Source of the DNA: Oribacterium sp. UBA4274
GTDB lineage: Bacteria; Bacillota; Clostridia; Lachnospirales; Lachnospiraceae
DNA length: 53,594 nucleotides
Reading direction: 5' to 3'
Assembly: GCA_002396005.1 (NCBI GenBank)
Contig: DGVW01000104.1
Coordinates: forward strand, 1-53,594
A program made the translations under genes and the position numbers. Of the stretch, positions 43,419 through 51,357 are shown piece after piece. Position 1 is the stretch's first letter. Every line of letters starts with the position of its first letter. The notes under the pieces were generated by a model. The model had not been told where the DNA came from, ran no database searches, and saw only the letters and a program-made list of their open reading frames with translations.

Positions 43419-43937
43419 ATGCAGGAAAAACTTAGAGTTGGTACAGTGGTTACCACCCATGGGCTCAAAGGCGAAGTCAAAGTTTATCCCACAACCGATG
43501 ATCCGGACAGATTTTATGATTTAGGGAAAGTCTGGCTCGATCGATCCGGTTCACTGAAAAACATGACTGAGCTTGAGGTAGAGAATGTAAGATTTTTCAA
43601 GAATCTTGCAATTGTTAAATTCAAAAACTACGACAATATTGATGATGTAATTCCTTTTCGTAAGGGTGAGCTATATGTTGACAGAGCTGATGCCATACCT
43701 CTTGCGGAGGGAGAATATTTTATCGGTGATATCATCGGATGTAAGGTATTGACCGAAGACGGAACGGAACTCGGAGTAGTCAAGGAGTTTCTTGAGACAG
43801 GAGCAAACGATGTTATGATTGTCAAAACCGACAGCAAGGATCTCATGATTCCGTACTGTGATCCTTTCATCGTTGAGAAGGCACCTGAAGAAGGTTATAT
43901 CAGGGTTCATCTTATTCCGGGACTTTTAGATCTATGA
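43419..43937 (+). CDS. rimM: Ribosome maturation factor RimM
   Basis: A 172-residue 16S processing factor acting with S19. N-terminal barrel: VGTVVTTHGLKGEVKVYPTT and the RFYDLGKVWL segment; C-terminal PRC barrel: GEYFIGDIIGCKV, VKEFLETGANDVMIV, LMIPYCDPFI. AAAGGGA 6 nt before ATG. Stop overlaps the trmD ATG by 4 nt (ATGA), so both are coupled. Confidence 0.96.
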   Translation: MQEKLRVGTVVTTHGLKGEVKVYPTTDDPDRFYDLGKVWLDRSGSLKNMTELEVENVRFFKNLAIVKFKNYDNIDDVIPFRKGELYVDRADAIPLAEGEYFIGDIIGCKVLTEDGTELGVVKEFLETGANDVMIVKTDSKDLMIPYCDPFIVEKAPEEGYIRVHLIPGLLDL

Positions 43938-44716
43938 AAAACTATTACGTTATGACTCTTTTTCCGGATTTAATCCGGAATGTTGTCAAGGAGAGTATAT
44001 CCGGCAGAGCAATTCAGGCCGGTCTCATGAATGTCGAAGCTTTCAACATACGTGATTACACAAAGGACTCACACAACCATGTGGATGATTATCCATACGG
44101 TGGCGGCGCCGGTATGCTTATGCAGGTACAACCTGTAATTGATTGCTACAGACATATCGTTGATAAGATAGGGCACCGACCTGCCAGAGTTCTTTTTATG
44201 TCACCTCTGGGACGTACCTTTGACCAACAGATGGCACAAGAGCTTGCTGAAGAGGATGATGTTCTATTTTTATGCGGGCACTATGAGGGTATCGATGAGA
44301 GAGCCCTGGAAATGATGCAGGTCGAGCTTGTTTCAATCGGTGATTATATACTCACAGGCGGCGAATTGCCTGCTCTCAGTATGATAGATTCCATATCACG
44401 CCTTGTGCATGGTGTACTTAACAAAGATGAGTCTCATGAGATCGAGAGCTTTTCAGATGGTTTATTGGAATATCCTCAGTATACCCGTCCGGAGAATTTT
44501 GAAGATCATGTTGTTCCCAAGATATTATTATCAGGAGATCACAAAAAGGTTGATGAATGGCGTCATCAGATGAGTCTGGAACGGACAAAGGAGCATCGCC
44601 CTGATTTATATGAAGCTTATGCAGCTGCTCATCCCGATGAATTTGCTCCGAAAAAGCCCAAGAGAAAACGACATAAAAGAGCAGAAGCAGTTTTCGAAGA
44701 TAACGATAATTCATGA
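43934..44716 (+). CDS. trmD: tRNA (guanine37-N1)-methyltransferase
   Basis: A 260-residue SPOUT methyltransferase preventing +1 frameshifts. MTLFPDLIRNVV, YPYGGGAGMLMQ, the trefoil-knot SAM segment FLCGHYEGIDERAL and IGDYILTGGELPAL, and PQYTRP are diagnostic. The C-terminus ends in a basic then acidic tail (KPKRKRHKRAEAVFEDN) beyond the usual end, a modest extension. Co-translated with rimM. Confidence 0.97.
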   Translation: MKNYYVMTLFPDLIRNVVKESISGRAIQAGLMNVEAFNIRDYTKDSHNHVDDYPYGGGAGMLMQVQPVIDCYRHIVDKIGHRPARVLFMSPLGRTFDQQMAQELAEEDDVLFLCGHYEGIDERALEMMQVELVSIGDYILTGGELPALSMIDSISRLVHGVLNKDESHEIESFSDGLLEYPQYTRPENFEDHVVPKILLSGDHKKVDEWRHQMSLERTKEHRPDLYEAYAAAHPDEFAPKKPKRKRHKRAEAVFEDNDNS

Positions 44717-44781
44717 TAAAGTCTTCATATATAATGCCTGATTATAAACTGAATCATTATTTTTTCATGCAGGAAAAGTAC

Positions 44782-44810
44782 TTGCATTATATGTAAATAT
44801 ATGTTAGATT
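44782..44810 (+). promoter_or_regulatory. Candidate promoter for rplS
   Basis: TTGCAT (44782-44787), 17-nt spacer, TAGATT (44805-44810) preceded by TGT. It would give a leader of about 130 nt. Confidence 0.45.
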
Positions 44811-44816
44811 ACAAAA

Positions 44817-44946
44817 GTTGTGACTAGAAGAGATATTCCGCTGACGGTTAAAGTCACTTTCATGTGACTTTTATAGAGGATTTCGGAGAGAATATCCGAA
44901 CGATAAATCCGTGTATGAATGTCAAATAGCATTAGGAGGTAACACA
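44817..44946 (+). promoter_or_regulatory. Structured rplS leader, possible L19 autoregulatory element
   Basis: Hairpin AAAGTCAC (44850-44857)/GTGACTTT (44864-44871). Then GGAT (44878-44881)/ATCC (44907-44910) encloses TTCGGA (44882-44887)/TCCGAA (44895-44900) with a 6-nt bulge on one side. L19 leaders are known in some Firmicutes; I have not matched this to the described model. Confidence 0.45.
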
Positions 44947-45294
44947 ATGGCAAACAGCGATATCATCAAGAACATCGAGCAGGGACAGCTTAAGGCTGAG
45001 GTTCCTAGCTTCAGAACAGGTGACACAGTTAAGGTTTACAACAAGATCAAAGAGGGTAACCGCGAGAGATTACAGGTTTACGAGGGTACTGTTCTCAAGA
45101 TTCAGGGTGGTTCAAACAGAATCACATTCACAGTTAGAAAGACTTCTAACGGTGTAGGTGTTGAGAAGACATGGCCACTTCACAGCCCAATGGTTGAGAA
45201 GGTAGAGGTTGTAAGAGCTGGTAAGGTTAGAAGAGCTAAGCTTACATATCTCAGACAGCGTACAGGTAAGGCTGCCAAGGTTAAGGCACTGTAA
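44947..45294 (+). CDS. rplS: 50S ribosomal protein L19
   Basis: A 115-residue protein, normal for L19, at the subunit interface. FRTGDTVKVYNKIKEGNRERLQVYEG (broken across conserved DTVKV and RLQVYEG), RKTSNGVGVEKTWPLHSP and KLTYLRQRTGKAAK identify it. ATG at 44947 is set by AGGAGGT at 44934-44940; an upstream in-frame GTG would add 12 unrelated residues. Strongly biased codons. Confidence 0.97.
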   Translation: MANSDIIKNIEQGQLKAEVPSFRTGDTVKVYNKIKEGNRERLQVYEGTVLKIQGGSNRITFTVRKTSNGVGVEKTWPLHSPMVEKVEVVRAGKVRRAKLTYLRQRTGKAAKVKAL

Positions 45295-45316
45295 TCTGTT
45301 TTTGATTAAGATCTTT

Positions 45317-45349
45317 GGGGGTGTTCCGTTTACGGGATGCCCCTTTCTT
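45317..45349 (+). terminator. Terminator after rplS
   Basis: GGGGTGTTCCG (45318-45328) pairs with CGGGATGCCCC (45333-45343) with three G-U pairs, loop TTTA, then TTTCTT. Confidence 0.85.
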
Positions 45350-45388
45350 ATTACTCTGTAGCATTAAATTATACGTAATAACTTATGT

Positions 45389-45419
45389 GTACCATATATG
45401 GAACTCCCATTTATGGTAC
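45389..45419. promoter_or_regulatory. 13-bp inverted repeat upstream of lepB
   Basis: GTACCATATATGG (45389-45401) and CCATTTATGGTAC (45407-45419), one mismatch, 5-nt spacer. It could be an operator or an RNA hairpin. No clear promoter elements are visible beside it. Confidence 0.45.
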
Positions 45420-45445
45420 CGGACTTTAGACTTTGAGAGGATGCT

Positions 45446-45973
45446 ATGCGTGAAAAAAACTTTATCCAACTGGCTGTACACCATATCACCAACATTATCG
45501 TAATCATTGCTTTGGCATGGTTTCTGGTTCATAGTTTCCTGATAACAGTATCGGTATCCGGTCATAGTATGGAGCCTGTTTTGTCTTCTGATGATCTGGT
45601 ACTTGTAGATACCTTAAAGTACGATTTTTTTAAACCCAAGCGTATGGACATTGTGGTTTTCAAAAAGAGTGATTCCAGCGAAAATATCAAAAGAATTGTC
45701 GGGCTTCCCGGCGAAACCATAATCATCCAGAACGGATGTATTTATATAGATGGTAATCTTCTGGAAAGCAGCAAGATTCCAAACATCGCTCTGGCAGGTA
45801 TTGCCGCAAAGCCCATTCAGCTTTTGGATGATGAATATTTCCTGATTGGAGATAATGCTGATTCCTCTGAGGACAGCCGTTTCATCAATGTTGGCGCTGT
45901 TCATAAATCTCAGATAGTAGGCAAGGTCTGGTTTAAACTGATGCCCCTGGGCAAATCAGGCTTTGTAAAATGA
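45446..45973 (+). CDS. lepB: Signal peptidase I
   Basis: A 175-residue type I signal peptidase with one N-terminal membrane anchor (about 14-35). Catalytic Ser41 is in SGHSMEP and the general base Lys82 in IKRIVGLPGE; FLIGDNADSSEDSR is box E. It removes signal peptides on the outer face, e.g. from the protein at 4269. GAGAGG is about 8 nt before ATG. In Firmicutes lepB commonly sits between rplS and rbgA, as here. Confidence 0.95.
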   Translation: MREKNFIQLAVHHITNIIVIIALAWFLVHSFLITVSVSGHSMEPVLSSDDLVLVDTLKYDFFKPKRMDIVVFKKSDSSENIKRIVGLPGETIIIQNGCIYIDGNLLESSKIPNIALAGIAAKPIQLLDDEYFLIGDNADSSEDSRFINVGAVHKSQIVGKVWFKLMPLGKSGFVK

Positions 45974-46007
45974 TAGATTTAATTTATTAATTGTAAAGGA
46001 GAATTCA

Positions 46008-46898
46008 ATGAATATTCAATGGTATCCCGGTCATATGGCCAAAGCAAAACGAAATATTCGCGATGACCTTAAACTTGTGGATCTGATCATCGAAGTTATA
46101 GATGCACGCTGTCCAGAATCTTCAAGAAATCCGGACATTGATAGCTTTGCAAAAGAAAAATCACGTATTCTTCTCCTCAATAAGGGTGATCTCGCGGATA
46201 GAAATGAAACCAAGAGATTTGCTTCTTACTATGCCAAAAAGGGCTTTTATACATTGGAAATAGATGCACGTAATAAAGGTTCTCTCAAGAAGCTTAATCC
46301 TCTCATCGAAGAGGCCTGCAAGCCTTTCATAGAGAGAAATATCAAACGTGGTATAAAAACTCCAACCATACGCGCCATGGTACTTGGCATCCCAAATGTC
46401 GGAAAGTCAACATTTATCAATTCCTATGTCGGAAAGTCCATGGCCAAGACCGGCAACAAGCCGGGTGTCACCAGAGGTAATCAATGGATCAATGTAGGAA
46501 AGCGTCTGCAGTTACTTGATACTCCGGGCATCACCTGGCCTAAGTTCGAAAGAGAGATTGTCGGCCTCAACCTTGCTCTGATAGGTTCCATCAATGACCA
46601 GATTCTGAACATTGACGAATTGGTATTTTATCTTCTTAAGTATCTGGTCAGATATTATCCTGATAATCTCATAAGCAGATACGGCGAAACCGTAAAGGAT
46701 GTGGAAGAAGCCATCAAAGTCTTTGATGAGATTGGTAAAAAGCGCGGCTGTATCATGAAGGGTGGCAATATCGACTACACCAAGACAGCCAAAATAATAC
46801 TTGATGATTTCAGAAGCGGAAGACTCGGTAATATCACTTTAGAGCATACTCCGGGATCCGGTGCCGAGAGTGAAGACAGTGAGATTTCAACGAATTGA
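46008..46898 (+). CDS. rbgA: Ribosome biogenesis GTPase RbgA (YlqF)
   Basis: A 296-residue circularly permuted GTPase for late 50S assembly. The permuted motif order is visible: G4 LLNKGDL first, then G1 GIPNVGKST, G2 region KPGVTRG, G3 DTPG. N-terminal IQWYPGHMAKAKR is diagnostic. AAAGGAG 7 nt before ATG. Followed by a small GCAGG/CCTGC hairpin at 46940-46954. Confidence 0.96.
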   Translation: MNIQWYPGHMAKAKRNIRDDLKLVDLIIEVIDARCPESSRNPDIDSFAKEKSRILLLNKGDLADRNETKRFASYYAKKGFYTLEIDARNKGSLKKLNPLIEEACKPFIERNIKRGIKTPTIRAMVLGIPNVGKSTFINSYVGKSMAKTGNKPGVTRGNQWINVGKRLQLLDTPGITWPKFEREIVGLNLALIGSINDQILNIDELVFYLLKYLVRYYPDNLISRYGETVKDVEEAIKVFDEIGKKRGCIMKGGNIDYTKTAKIILDDFRSGRLGNITLEHTPGSGAESEDSEISTN

Positions 46899-46970
46899 TT
46901 GTCTTATATCAGGCAGATGTTAACCAGACATTTAAAAAAGCAGGGGTAACCTGCATCAAAATAAAATTAT

Positions 46971-47006
46971 AGGAGGCATATTCGGCAACTTTTAAATATT
47001 GCCGAA
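46971..47006 (+). promoter_or_regulatory. Isolated AGGAGG followed by a hairpin before rnhB
   Basis: A perfect AGGAGG (46971-46976) has no ATG, GTG or TTG at normal distance. Four nt later TTCGGCAA (46981-46988) pairs with TTGCCGAA (46999-47006) over a 10-nt loop; the rnhB ATG is 14 nt beyond and has no Shine-Dalgarno sequence of its own. The stem may bring the two nearer. Confidence 0.5.
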
Positions 47007-47020
47007 TTTCAGATAATTAT

Positions 47021-47686
47021 ATGCGGGAATTAAAAGGCGAACGTTTGGAGAAGGAGCTTGAACGCCTTAAACTTATGCACGAATTTGAAGACGCTCATCC
47101 GGAGTATACATTCATAGCAGGTGTTGACGAAGCCGGCAGAGGACCTCTGGCCGGACCTGTTATTGCTGCATGCTGCATACTGCCTAAGGATGCTGTGATA
47201 CTGTATCTGAACGATTCCAAAAAGCTTAGTGAGAAACGTCGTGAAGCCTTGCTTCCGGAGATAGAGGAAAAAGCATTAGCCTACGGATATGGGATTGTAG
47301 ATGAATCAAGAATTGATGAAATAAATATACTTCAGGCAGACTATGAGGCTATGCGTATTGCTATCGCCAATACTCAGAAGATGCTTCAGGATAAGGGCCT
47401 TGGAGACGGACCTCAGCTGCTTCTTAACGATGCTGTGACCATACCGGATGTAAACATTCCTCAGATTTCCATCATCAAGGGTGACTCCAAATCTGTTTCC
47501 ATAGCAGCCGCCAGCATTATCGCCAAAGTCACAAGGGATCACCTTATGCAAAAATACGATGAAATGTATCCGGGTTACGGCTTTGCAAAGCACAAGGGCT
47601 ACGGCACTGCTGCACATATAGCAGCACTGAAGGAGCTTGGTCCCTGTCCTATACACCGTTCTTCTTTCATAAAGAAATTTGTTTAG
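47021..47686 (+). CDS. rnhB: Ribonuclease HII
   Basis: A 221-residue enzyme removing ribonucleotides from DNA. GVDEAGRGPLAGPV supplies the first Asp and Glu, LLNDAVTIP the third acidic residue, and AAASIIAKVTRDHLM the fourth; YGFAKHKGYGTAAHIAALKELGPCPIHRSSF is typical, here with the usual HKGYGT core. The start is the first in-frame ATG; its unusual upstream region is described separately. Confidence 0.95.
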   Translation: MRELKGERLEKELERLKLMHEFEDAHPEYTFIAGVDEAGRGPLAGPVIAACCILPKDAVILYLNDSKKLSEKRREALLPEIEEKALAYGYGIVDESRIDEINILQADYEAMRIAIANTQKMLQDKGLGDGPQLLLNDAVTIPDVNIPQISIIKGDSKSVSIAAASIIAKVTRDHLMQKYDEMYPGYGFAKHKGYGTAAHIAALKELGPCPIHRSSFIKKFV

Positions 47687-47697
47687 GTGCAGTCAAC

Positions 47698-48147
47698 GTG
47701 GATAATAAACCTTCAAACCAAAAAACTCTGCCTGAGGTTTTTACCCGGGCAGAGAAACCTAAAAAGCTTTCTAAAATATCTATGTTTCGTTCCGAGAAAC
47801 GACGTGCCAATCACGAAAAGGGCGCTCTGTCAGAAGATATCGCCGTCTTATATCTTAAATCCCAAGGTTACAGGATTCTATCCAGAAATTTCCGATTCCA
47901 TAAAAATGAAATAGACATTATTGCACAGGACGGTAAGTATCTGACCTTTATCGAGGTAAAAGCCCGTAAAAACCCAAAACATGGTTTCGGTTATGAAGCT
48001 GTCAACCTGAACAAACAGAGATGCATAAGGAAGGTAGCCGAAGCTTATCTCATCATGAATCATCTGAGTTTATCAGATACACCTTGTCGTTTCGATGTGA
48101 TTTCCATAGACAGTAAGGATATATCTTTGTTTAAAAATGCATTTTGA
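47698..48147 (+). CDS. UPF0102 (YraN) family nuclease-like protein
   Basis: A 149-residue protein of the YraN family, with the restriction-endonuclease-like core GALSEDIAVLYLKSQGYRIL, FHKNEIDIIAQDG and FIEVKARKN (the D-x(n)-ExK pattern). Function in vivo is unsettled. Start is GTG with AGGTG (47685-47689) 8 nt upstream; this gives a 28-residue extension over the usual length, and an internal ATG at 47782 without a ribosome binding site is the alternative. Follows rnhB as is common. Confidence 0.9.
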   Translation: MDNKPSNQKTLPEVFTRAEKPKKLSKISMFRSEKRRANHEKGALSEDIAVLYLKSQGYRILSRNFRFHKNEIDIIAQDGKYLTFIEVKARKNPKHGFGYEAVNLNKQRCIRKVAEAYLIMNHLSLSDTPCRFDVISIDSKDISLFKNAF

Positions 48148-48158
48148 TATGTTATAAT
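48130..48158 (+). promoter_or_regulatory. trpS promoter inside the end of the YraN gene
   Basis: TTTAAA (48130-48135), 17-nt spacer, TATAAT (48153-48158) preceded by TGT. The leader is only about 28 nt, leaving no room for a T-box. Confidence 0.6.
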
Positions 48159-48192
48159 TCACCCTGAATATGTTTAGATACTGGAGGCTTAT

Positions 48193-49341
48193 ATGTTAGC
48201 AAAGGACAGTAAAAAGAAAATCATACTCACCGGAGACAGACCAACCGGAAAACTTCATCTTGGCCATTACATCGGTTCCCTCAAGAGAAGAGTTGAGCTT
48301 CAGAACTCAGGTGATTTTGATGAAATCAATATATTAGTTGCCGATGATCAGGCATTGACAGATAACTGGGCCAATCCTAAAAAGGTCCGTGACAATATCA
48401 TTGAAGTAACTCTTGATTATTTATCTGTTGGAATTGATCCAAACAAGTCCAATATATGCATACAGTCAGCAATCCCTGCTCTGCATGCATTGACATTCTA
48501 CTATATGAATCTCGTTACAACGCAGAGATTGTCAAGAAATCCTACTGTTAAGTCAGAGATGCAGCTTCGTGGATTTAATGGAAACGATACTGATGATAAC
48601 GAGGCAGGATTACCTGCCGGTTTCTTTACTTATCCGGTTTCCCAGACAGCCGATATAACTGCCTTCAAGGCCACAACTGTCCCTGCCGGAGAGGACCAGA
48701 TGCCGATGGTCGAGCAGTGCCGTGAGATTGCACACAGATTCAACACTCTCTATAAGTGTGATGTTCTTGTAGAGCCGGATATCCTTATACCTGACAACGC
48801 TGCTCAGCGCAGACTCCCGGGCATAGACGGAAAAGCCAAGATGTCCAAGTCTCTTGGAAACTGCATTTACCTTTCCGATGATGCTAAATCCGTAAAGTCA
48901 AAGGTTATGAGCATGTATACTGACCCTACTCACATAAATATCGCTGATCCCGGTCACATTGAGGGCAATATGGTATTTACATACCTTGATGCTTTCCTTC
49001 GCGATGACAGTCAGTTTGCAGAGTATCTTCCTGACTACAAGAATCTTGACGAGATGAAGGAGCATTATCAGCGAGGCGGTCTCGGTGATATGAAATGTAA
49101 GAAGTTCCTTCTCAAGATTATGGAAGAGATGCTCGAACCTATCCGCATTGAGCGCGCCAAGTGGGAGCAGAATATCGGAGACGTATACGATATCCTGAAG
49201 GCCGGTACAGATCACGCTGTCAAGGTTACAAACCAGACACTGTCAGAGTGCCGCGAGGCTATGCGTATCAACTATTTTGATGACAAGGATATCATGGTCA
49301 ACGATTGGAGTGCATGGCTTAACGAGAGTCATCAGAAGTAA
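48193..49341 (+). CDS. trpS: Tryptophanyl-tRNA synthetase
   Basis: A 382-residue class I synthetase. The HIGH-type motif is HLGH (22-25) after TGDRPTGKL, and the KMSKS motif is in DGKAKMSKSLGN. VADDQALTDNW and PVSQTADITAF are typical of the longer TrpS branch seen in many clostridia, compared with the 325-335 residue Bacillus form. TGGAGG about 8 nt before ATG. recU follows after 2 nt. Confidence 0.95.
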   Translation: MLAKDSKKKIILTGDRPTGKLHLGHYIGSLKRRVELQNSGDFDEINILVADDQALTDNWANPKKVRDNIIEVTLDYLSVGIDPNKSNICIQSAIPALHALTFYYMNLVTTQRLSRNPTVKSEMQLRGFNGNDTDDNEAGLPAGFFTYPVSQTADITAFKATTVPAGEDQMPMVEQCREIAHRFNTLYKCDVLVEPDILIPDNAAQRRLPGIDGKAKMSKSLGNCIYLSDDAKSVKSKVMSMYTDPTHINIADPGHIEGNMVFTYLDAFLRDDSQFAEYLPDYKNLDEMKEHYQRGGLGDMKCKKFLLKIMEEMLEPIRIERAKWEQNIGDVYDILKAGTDHAVKVTNQTLSECREAMRINYFDDKDIMVNDWSAWLNESHQK

Positions 49342-49343
49342 TA

Positions 49344-49913
49344 ATGGGCACATGGAAATCCAGAGGCCTTCGAGGTTCTCAACTGGAGGATCTTATCAAC
49401 AGGACCAATGATGCATATTTTGACAAGCATCTTGCCGTTGTTCAGAAGATTCCTACGCCTATCACACCTATAAATATGAATGCCGAACACACACAGATAA
49501 CATTGGCTTATTTCGAACAGAAATCAACCGTCGATTACATCGGTGTGGTTCAGGGCATTCCTGTCTGTTTTGACGCCAAAGAGTGTGCCAAGGACTTATG
49601 GCCCCTGGCCAATCTCCATCCTCATCAGGTTAGATTCATGAAAGCTTTTGAGGAGCAGGGCGGAATCAGTTTTATCATATTATCATTTACCGGAAGAAAT
49701 GAAACCTATTACATTCCATTCCGCGATATCCTTTATTTTTGGGAAAGGATGGAGAATGGTGGTAAAAAATCTTTTAATTACGATGAGATAGATCACAATT
49801 ATTCTATCAGATCAGTAAAGGATATGTTCGTTCACTATCTTGAACCTTTGCAGAGGGATCTGGACGAAAGAGATCAAGCCGGTTCAGGGTCAGAAGATAA
49901 ATCAGATATCTGA
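49344..49913 (+). CDS. recU: Holliday junction resolvase RecU
   Basis: A 189-residue protein of the Firmicutes RecU family that cleaves four-way junctions in recombination. RGSQLEDLINRTNDAY (N-terminal helix), KIPTPI, AYFEQKSTVDYIGV and CFDAKE (active-site Asp and Glu-x-Lys-type residues), then NLHPHQVRFM and ISFIILSF follow the family order. It begins 2 nt after trpS with no clear ribosome binding site, implying coupling. Partner genes such as ponA, adjacent in Bacillus, are absent. Confidence 0.88.
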   Translation: MGTWKSRGLRGSQLEDLINRTNDAYFDKHLAVVQKIPTPITPINMNAEHTQITLAYFEQKSTVDYIGVVQGIPVCFDAKECAKDLWPLANLHPHQVRFMKAFEEQGGISFIILSFTGRNETYYIPFRDILYFWERMENGGKKSFNYDEIDHNYSIRSVKDMFVHYLEPLQRDLDERDQAGSGSEDKSDI

Positions 49914-49981
49914 TATTTATTTTCTGACCTTAAACATTTTGAGAACATTTTTCCGGAAGCCATAAGGAGTAATTACATACT

Positions 49982-51343
49982 ATGAATATTATTGTTGTAG
50001 GCTGCGGCAAAGTCGGTCTGACTCTGGCTGCACAGCTTAACAAAGAGAATCATAATATAACCATCATTGACCACAATGAAAAGGCACTGCGTCATGCGGT
50101 TGATTCTCTTGATATTATGGGAATAAACGGTAATGGTGCCATGTTGGCTACCCAACAGGAAGCCGGCGTAAAAAACGCCGATGTCCTTATCGCCGCAACA
50201 GATTCCGATGAGATCAACATGTTATGCTGTCTCATAGCCAAAAAGGAAGGTAACTGTAGTACCATTGCACGTATCAGAAATCCGGAGTACACAGATGAGA
50301 TAACTTACCTTCGTGACGAGCTGAACCTTGCGACAGTTATCAATCCGGAAATGGCTGCCGCCAAGGAAGCAGAAAGACTTCTGCATTTTCCATCAGCCAT
50401 GAAAATTGACAGCTTCTCGAGAGGAAAGATCGATCTGATCCGTGTCAAGGTTCCTGAGAACAATCTGGTCTGTGGCATCAAGCTGCACGATATACATCGT
50501 GTACTGAAGGTCAATGTTCTTATCTGCTCGATAGAGCGTGGTGACAATGTTATCATTCCTTCAGGTATGCAGGAGATCAAGTCCGGCGACGTTATCAGCT
50601 TTATAGCCAATGCACAACAGGCCAATGCATTTCTTATAGCCTTGGGGATTGATTTTGCTCCTATAAAAAACGTAATGATAGTAGGTGGAGGTCGTGTGAC
50701 ATATTACATGGCCAGATATATGAAACTGTCAAAGATGCGTTCTAAGATAAAGATCATCGAGATAGATAAAGACAGATGTGATTTCCTTGCATCAGAGTTT
50801 CCTGATGCAACCATAATAAATGGTGACGGAACCGATCAGGATCTTTTGATCAGAGAAGGCATAGAGAACACAGACGCTTTCTGTTCCCTGACAGGTTTTG
50901 ACGAAGAAAATATCATGCTTTCACTCTATGCAGGAAAGCTTTCCCATGCAAGACTCGTTACAAAGATCAATCGTATTTCATTTGAAAATGTAGTAAATGA
51001 GTTGAATCTTGGCTCAATTATATATCCTAAACAGATAGTTGCGGATCATATCGTTCAGTATGTCCGTGCACTGCAGAATTCTCAGGGATCAAACATTGAA
51101 ACTCTATACAAGATTGCAGATGGAAAGGCCGAAGCCCTTGAGTTCAAGGTAGGAAACAATCCTGAGCTCATCAATCACACCTTTGCTGATCTTAAGTTCA
51201 AGGCCAATGTTCTCATCGCTGCGATTGTGCGCGGTAACAAAATCATCACTCCCGGCGGTGCAGATTTCATGCTTCCGGGCGACAGCGTTATCGTAATAAC
51301 AACCAATACCGGATTCAATGATCTAAAGGATATTCTTGCGTAA
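49982..51343 (+). CDS. trkA: Trk potassium uptake regulatory subunit TrkA
   Basis: A 453-residue cytoplasmic regulator with two RCK halves. Each has a Rossmann dinucleotide-binding start: IIVVGCGKVGLTLA (3-16) and VMIVGGGRVTYYMA (about 229-242), each followed by a TrkA-C segment. Gates TrkH according to NAD(H)/ATP. AAGGAG at 49964-49969 is 12 nt from ATG, slightly far. trkH follows after 14 nt. Confidence 0.95.
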   Translation: MNIIVVGCGKVGLTLAAQLNKENHNITIIDHNEKALRHAVDSLDIMGINGNGAMLATQQEAGVKNADVLIAATDSDEINMLCCLIAKKEGNCSTIARIRNPEYTDEITYLRDELNLATVINPEMAAAKEAERLLHFPSAMKIDSFSRGKIDLIRVKVPENNLVCGIKLHDIHRVLKVNVLICSIERGDNVIIPSGMQEIKSGDVISFIANAQQANAFLIALGIDFAPIKNVMIVGGGRVTYYMARYMKLSKMRSKIKIIEIDKDRCDFLASEFPDATIINGDGTDQDLLIREGIENTDAFCSLTGFDEENIMLSLYAGKLSHARLVTKINRISFENVVNELNLGSIIYPKQIVADHIVQYVRALQNSQGSNIETLYKIADGKAEALEFKVGNNPELINHTFADLKFKANVLIAAIVRGNKIITPGGADFMLPGDSVIVITTNTGFNDLKDILA

Positions 51344-51357
51344 GGGAGCTTTGTTAC

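Noticed and set aside
44911..44946. Upstream GTG start for rplS
   Set aside because: AGGAGGT at 44934 points to ATG 44947, and the resulting 115-residue protein matches L19 exactly.
48148..48192. T-box riboswitch for trpS
   Set aside because: The leader is too short and has no specifier loop or T-box sequence.
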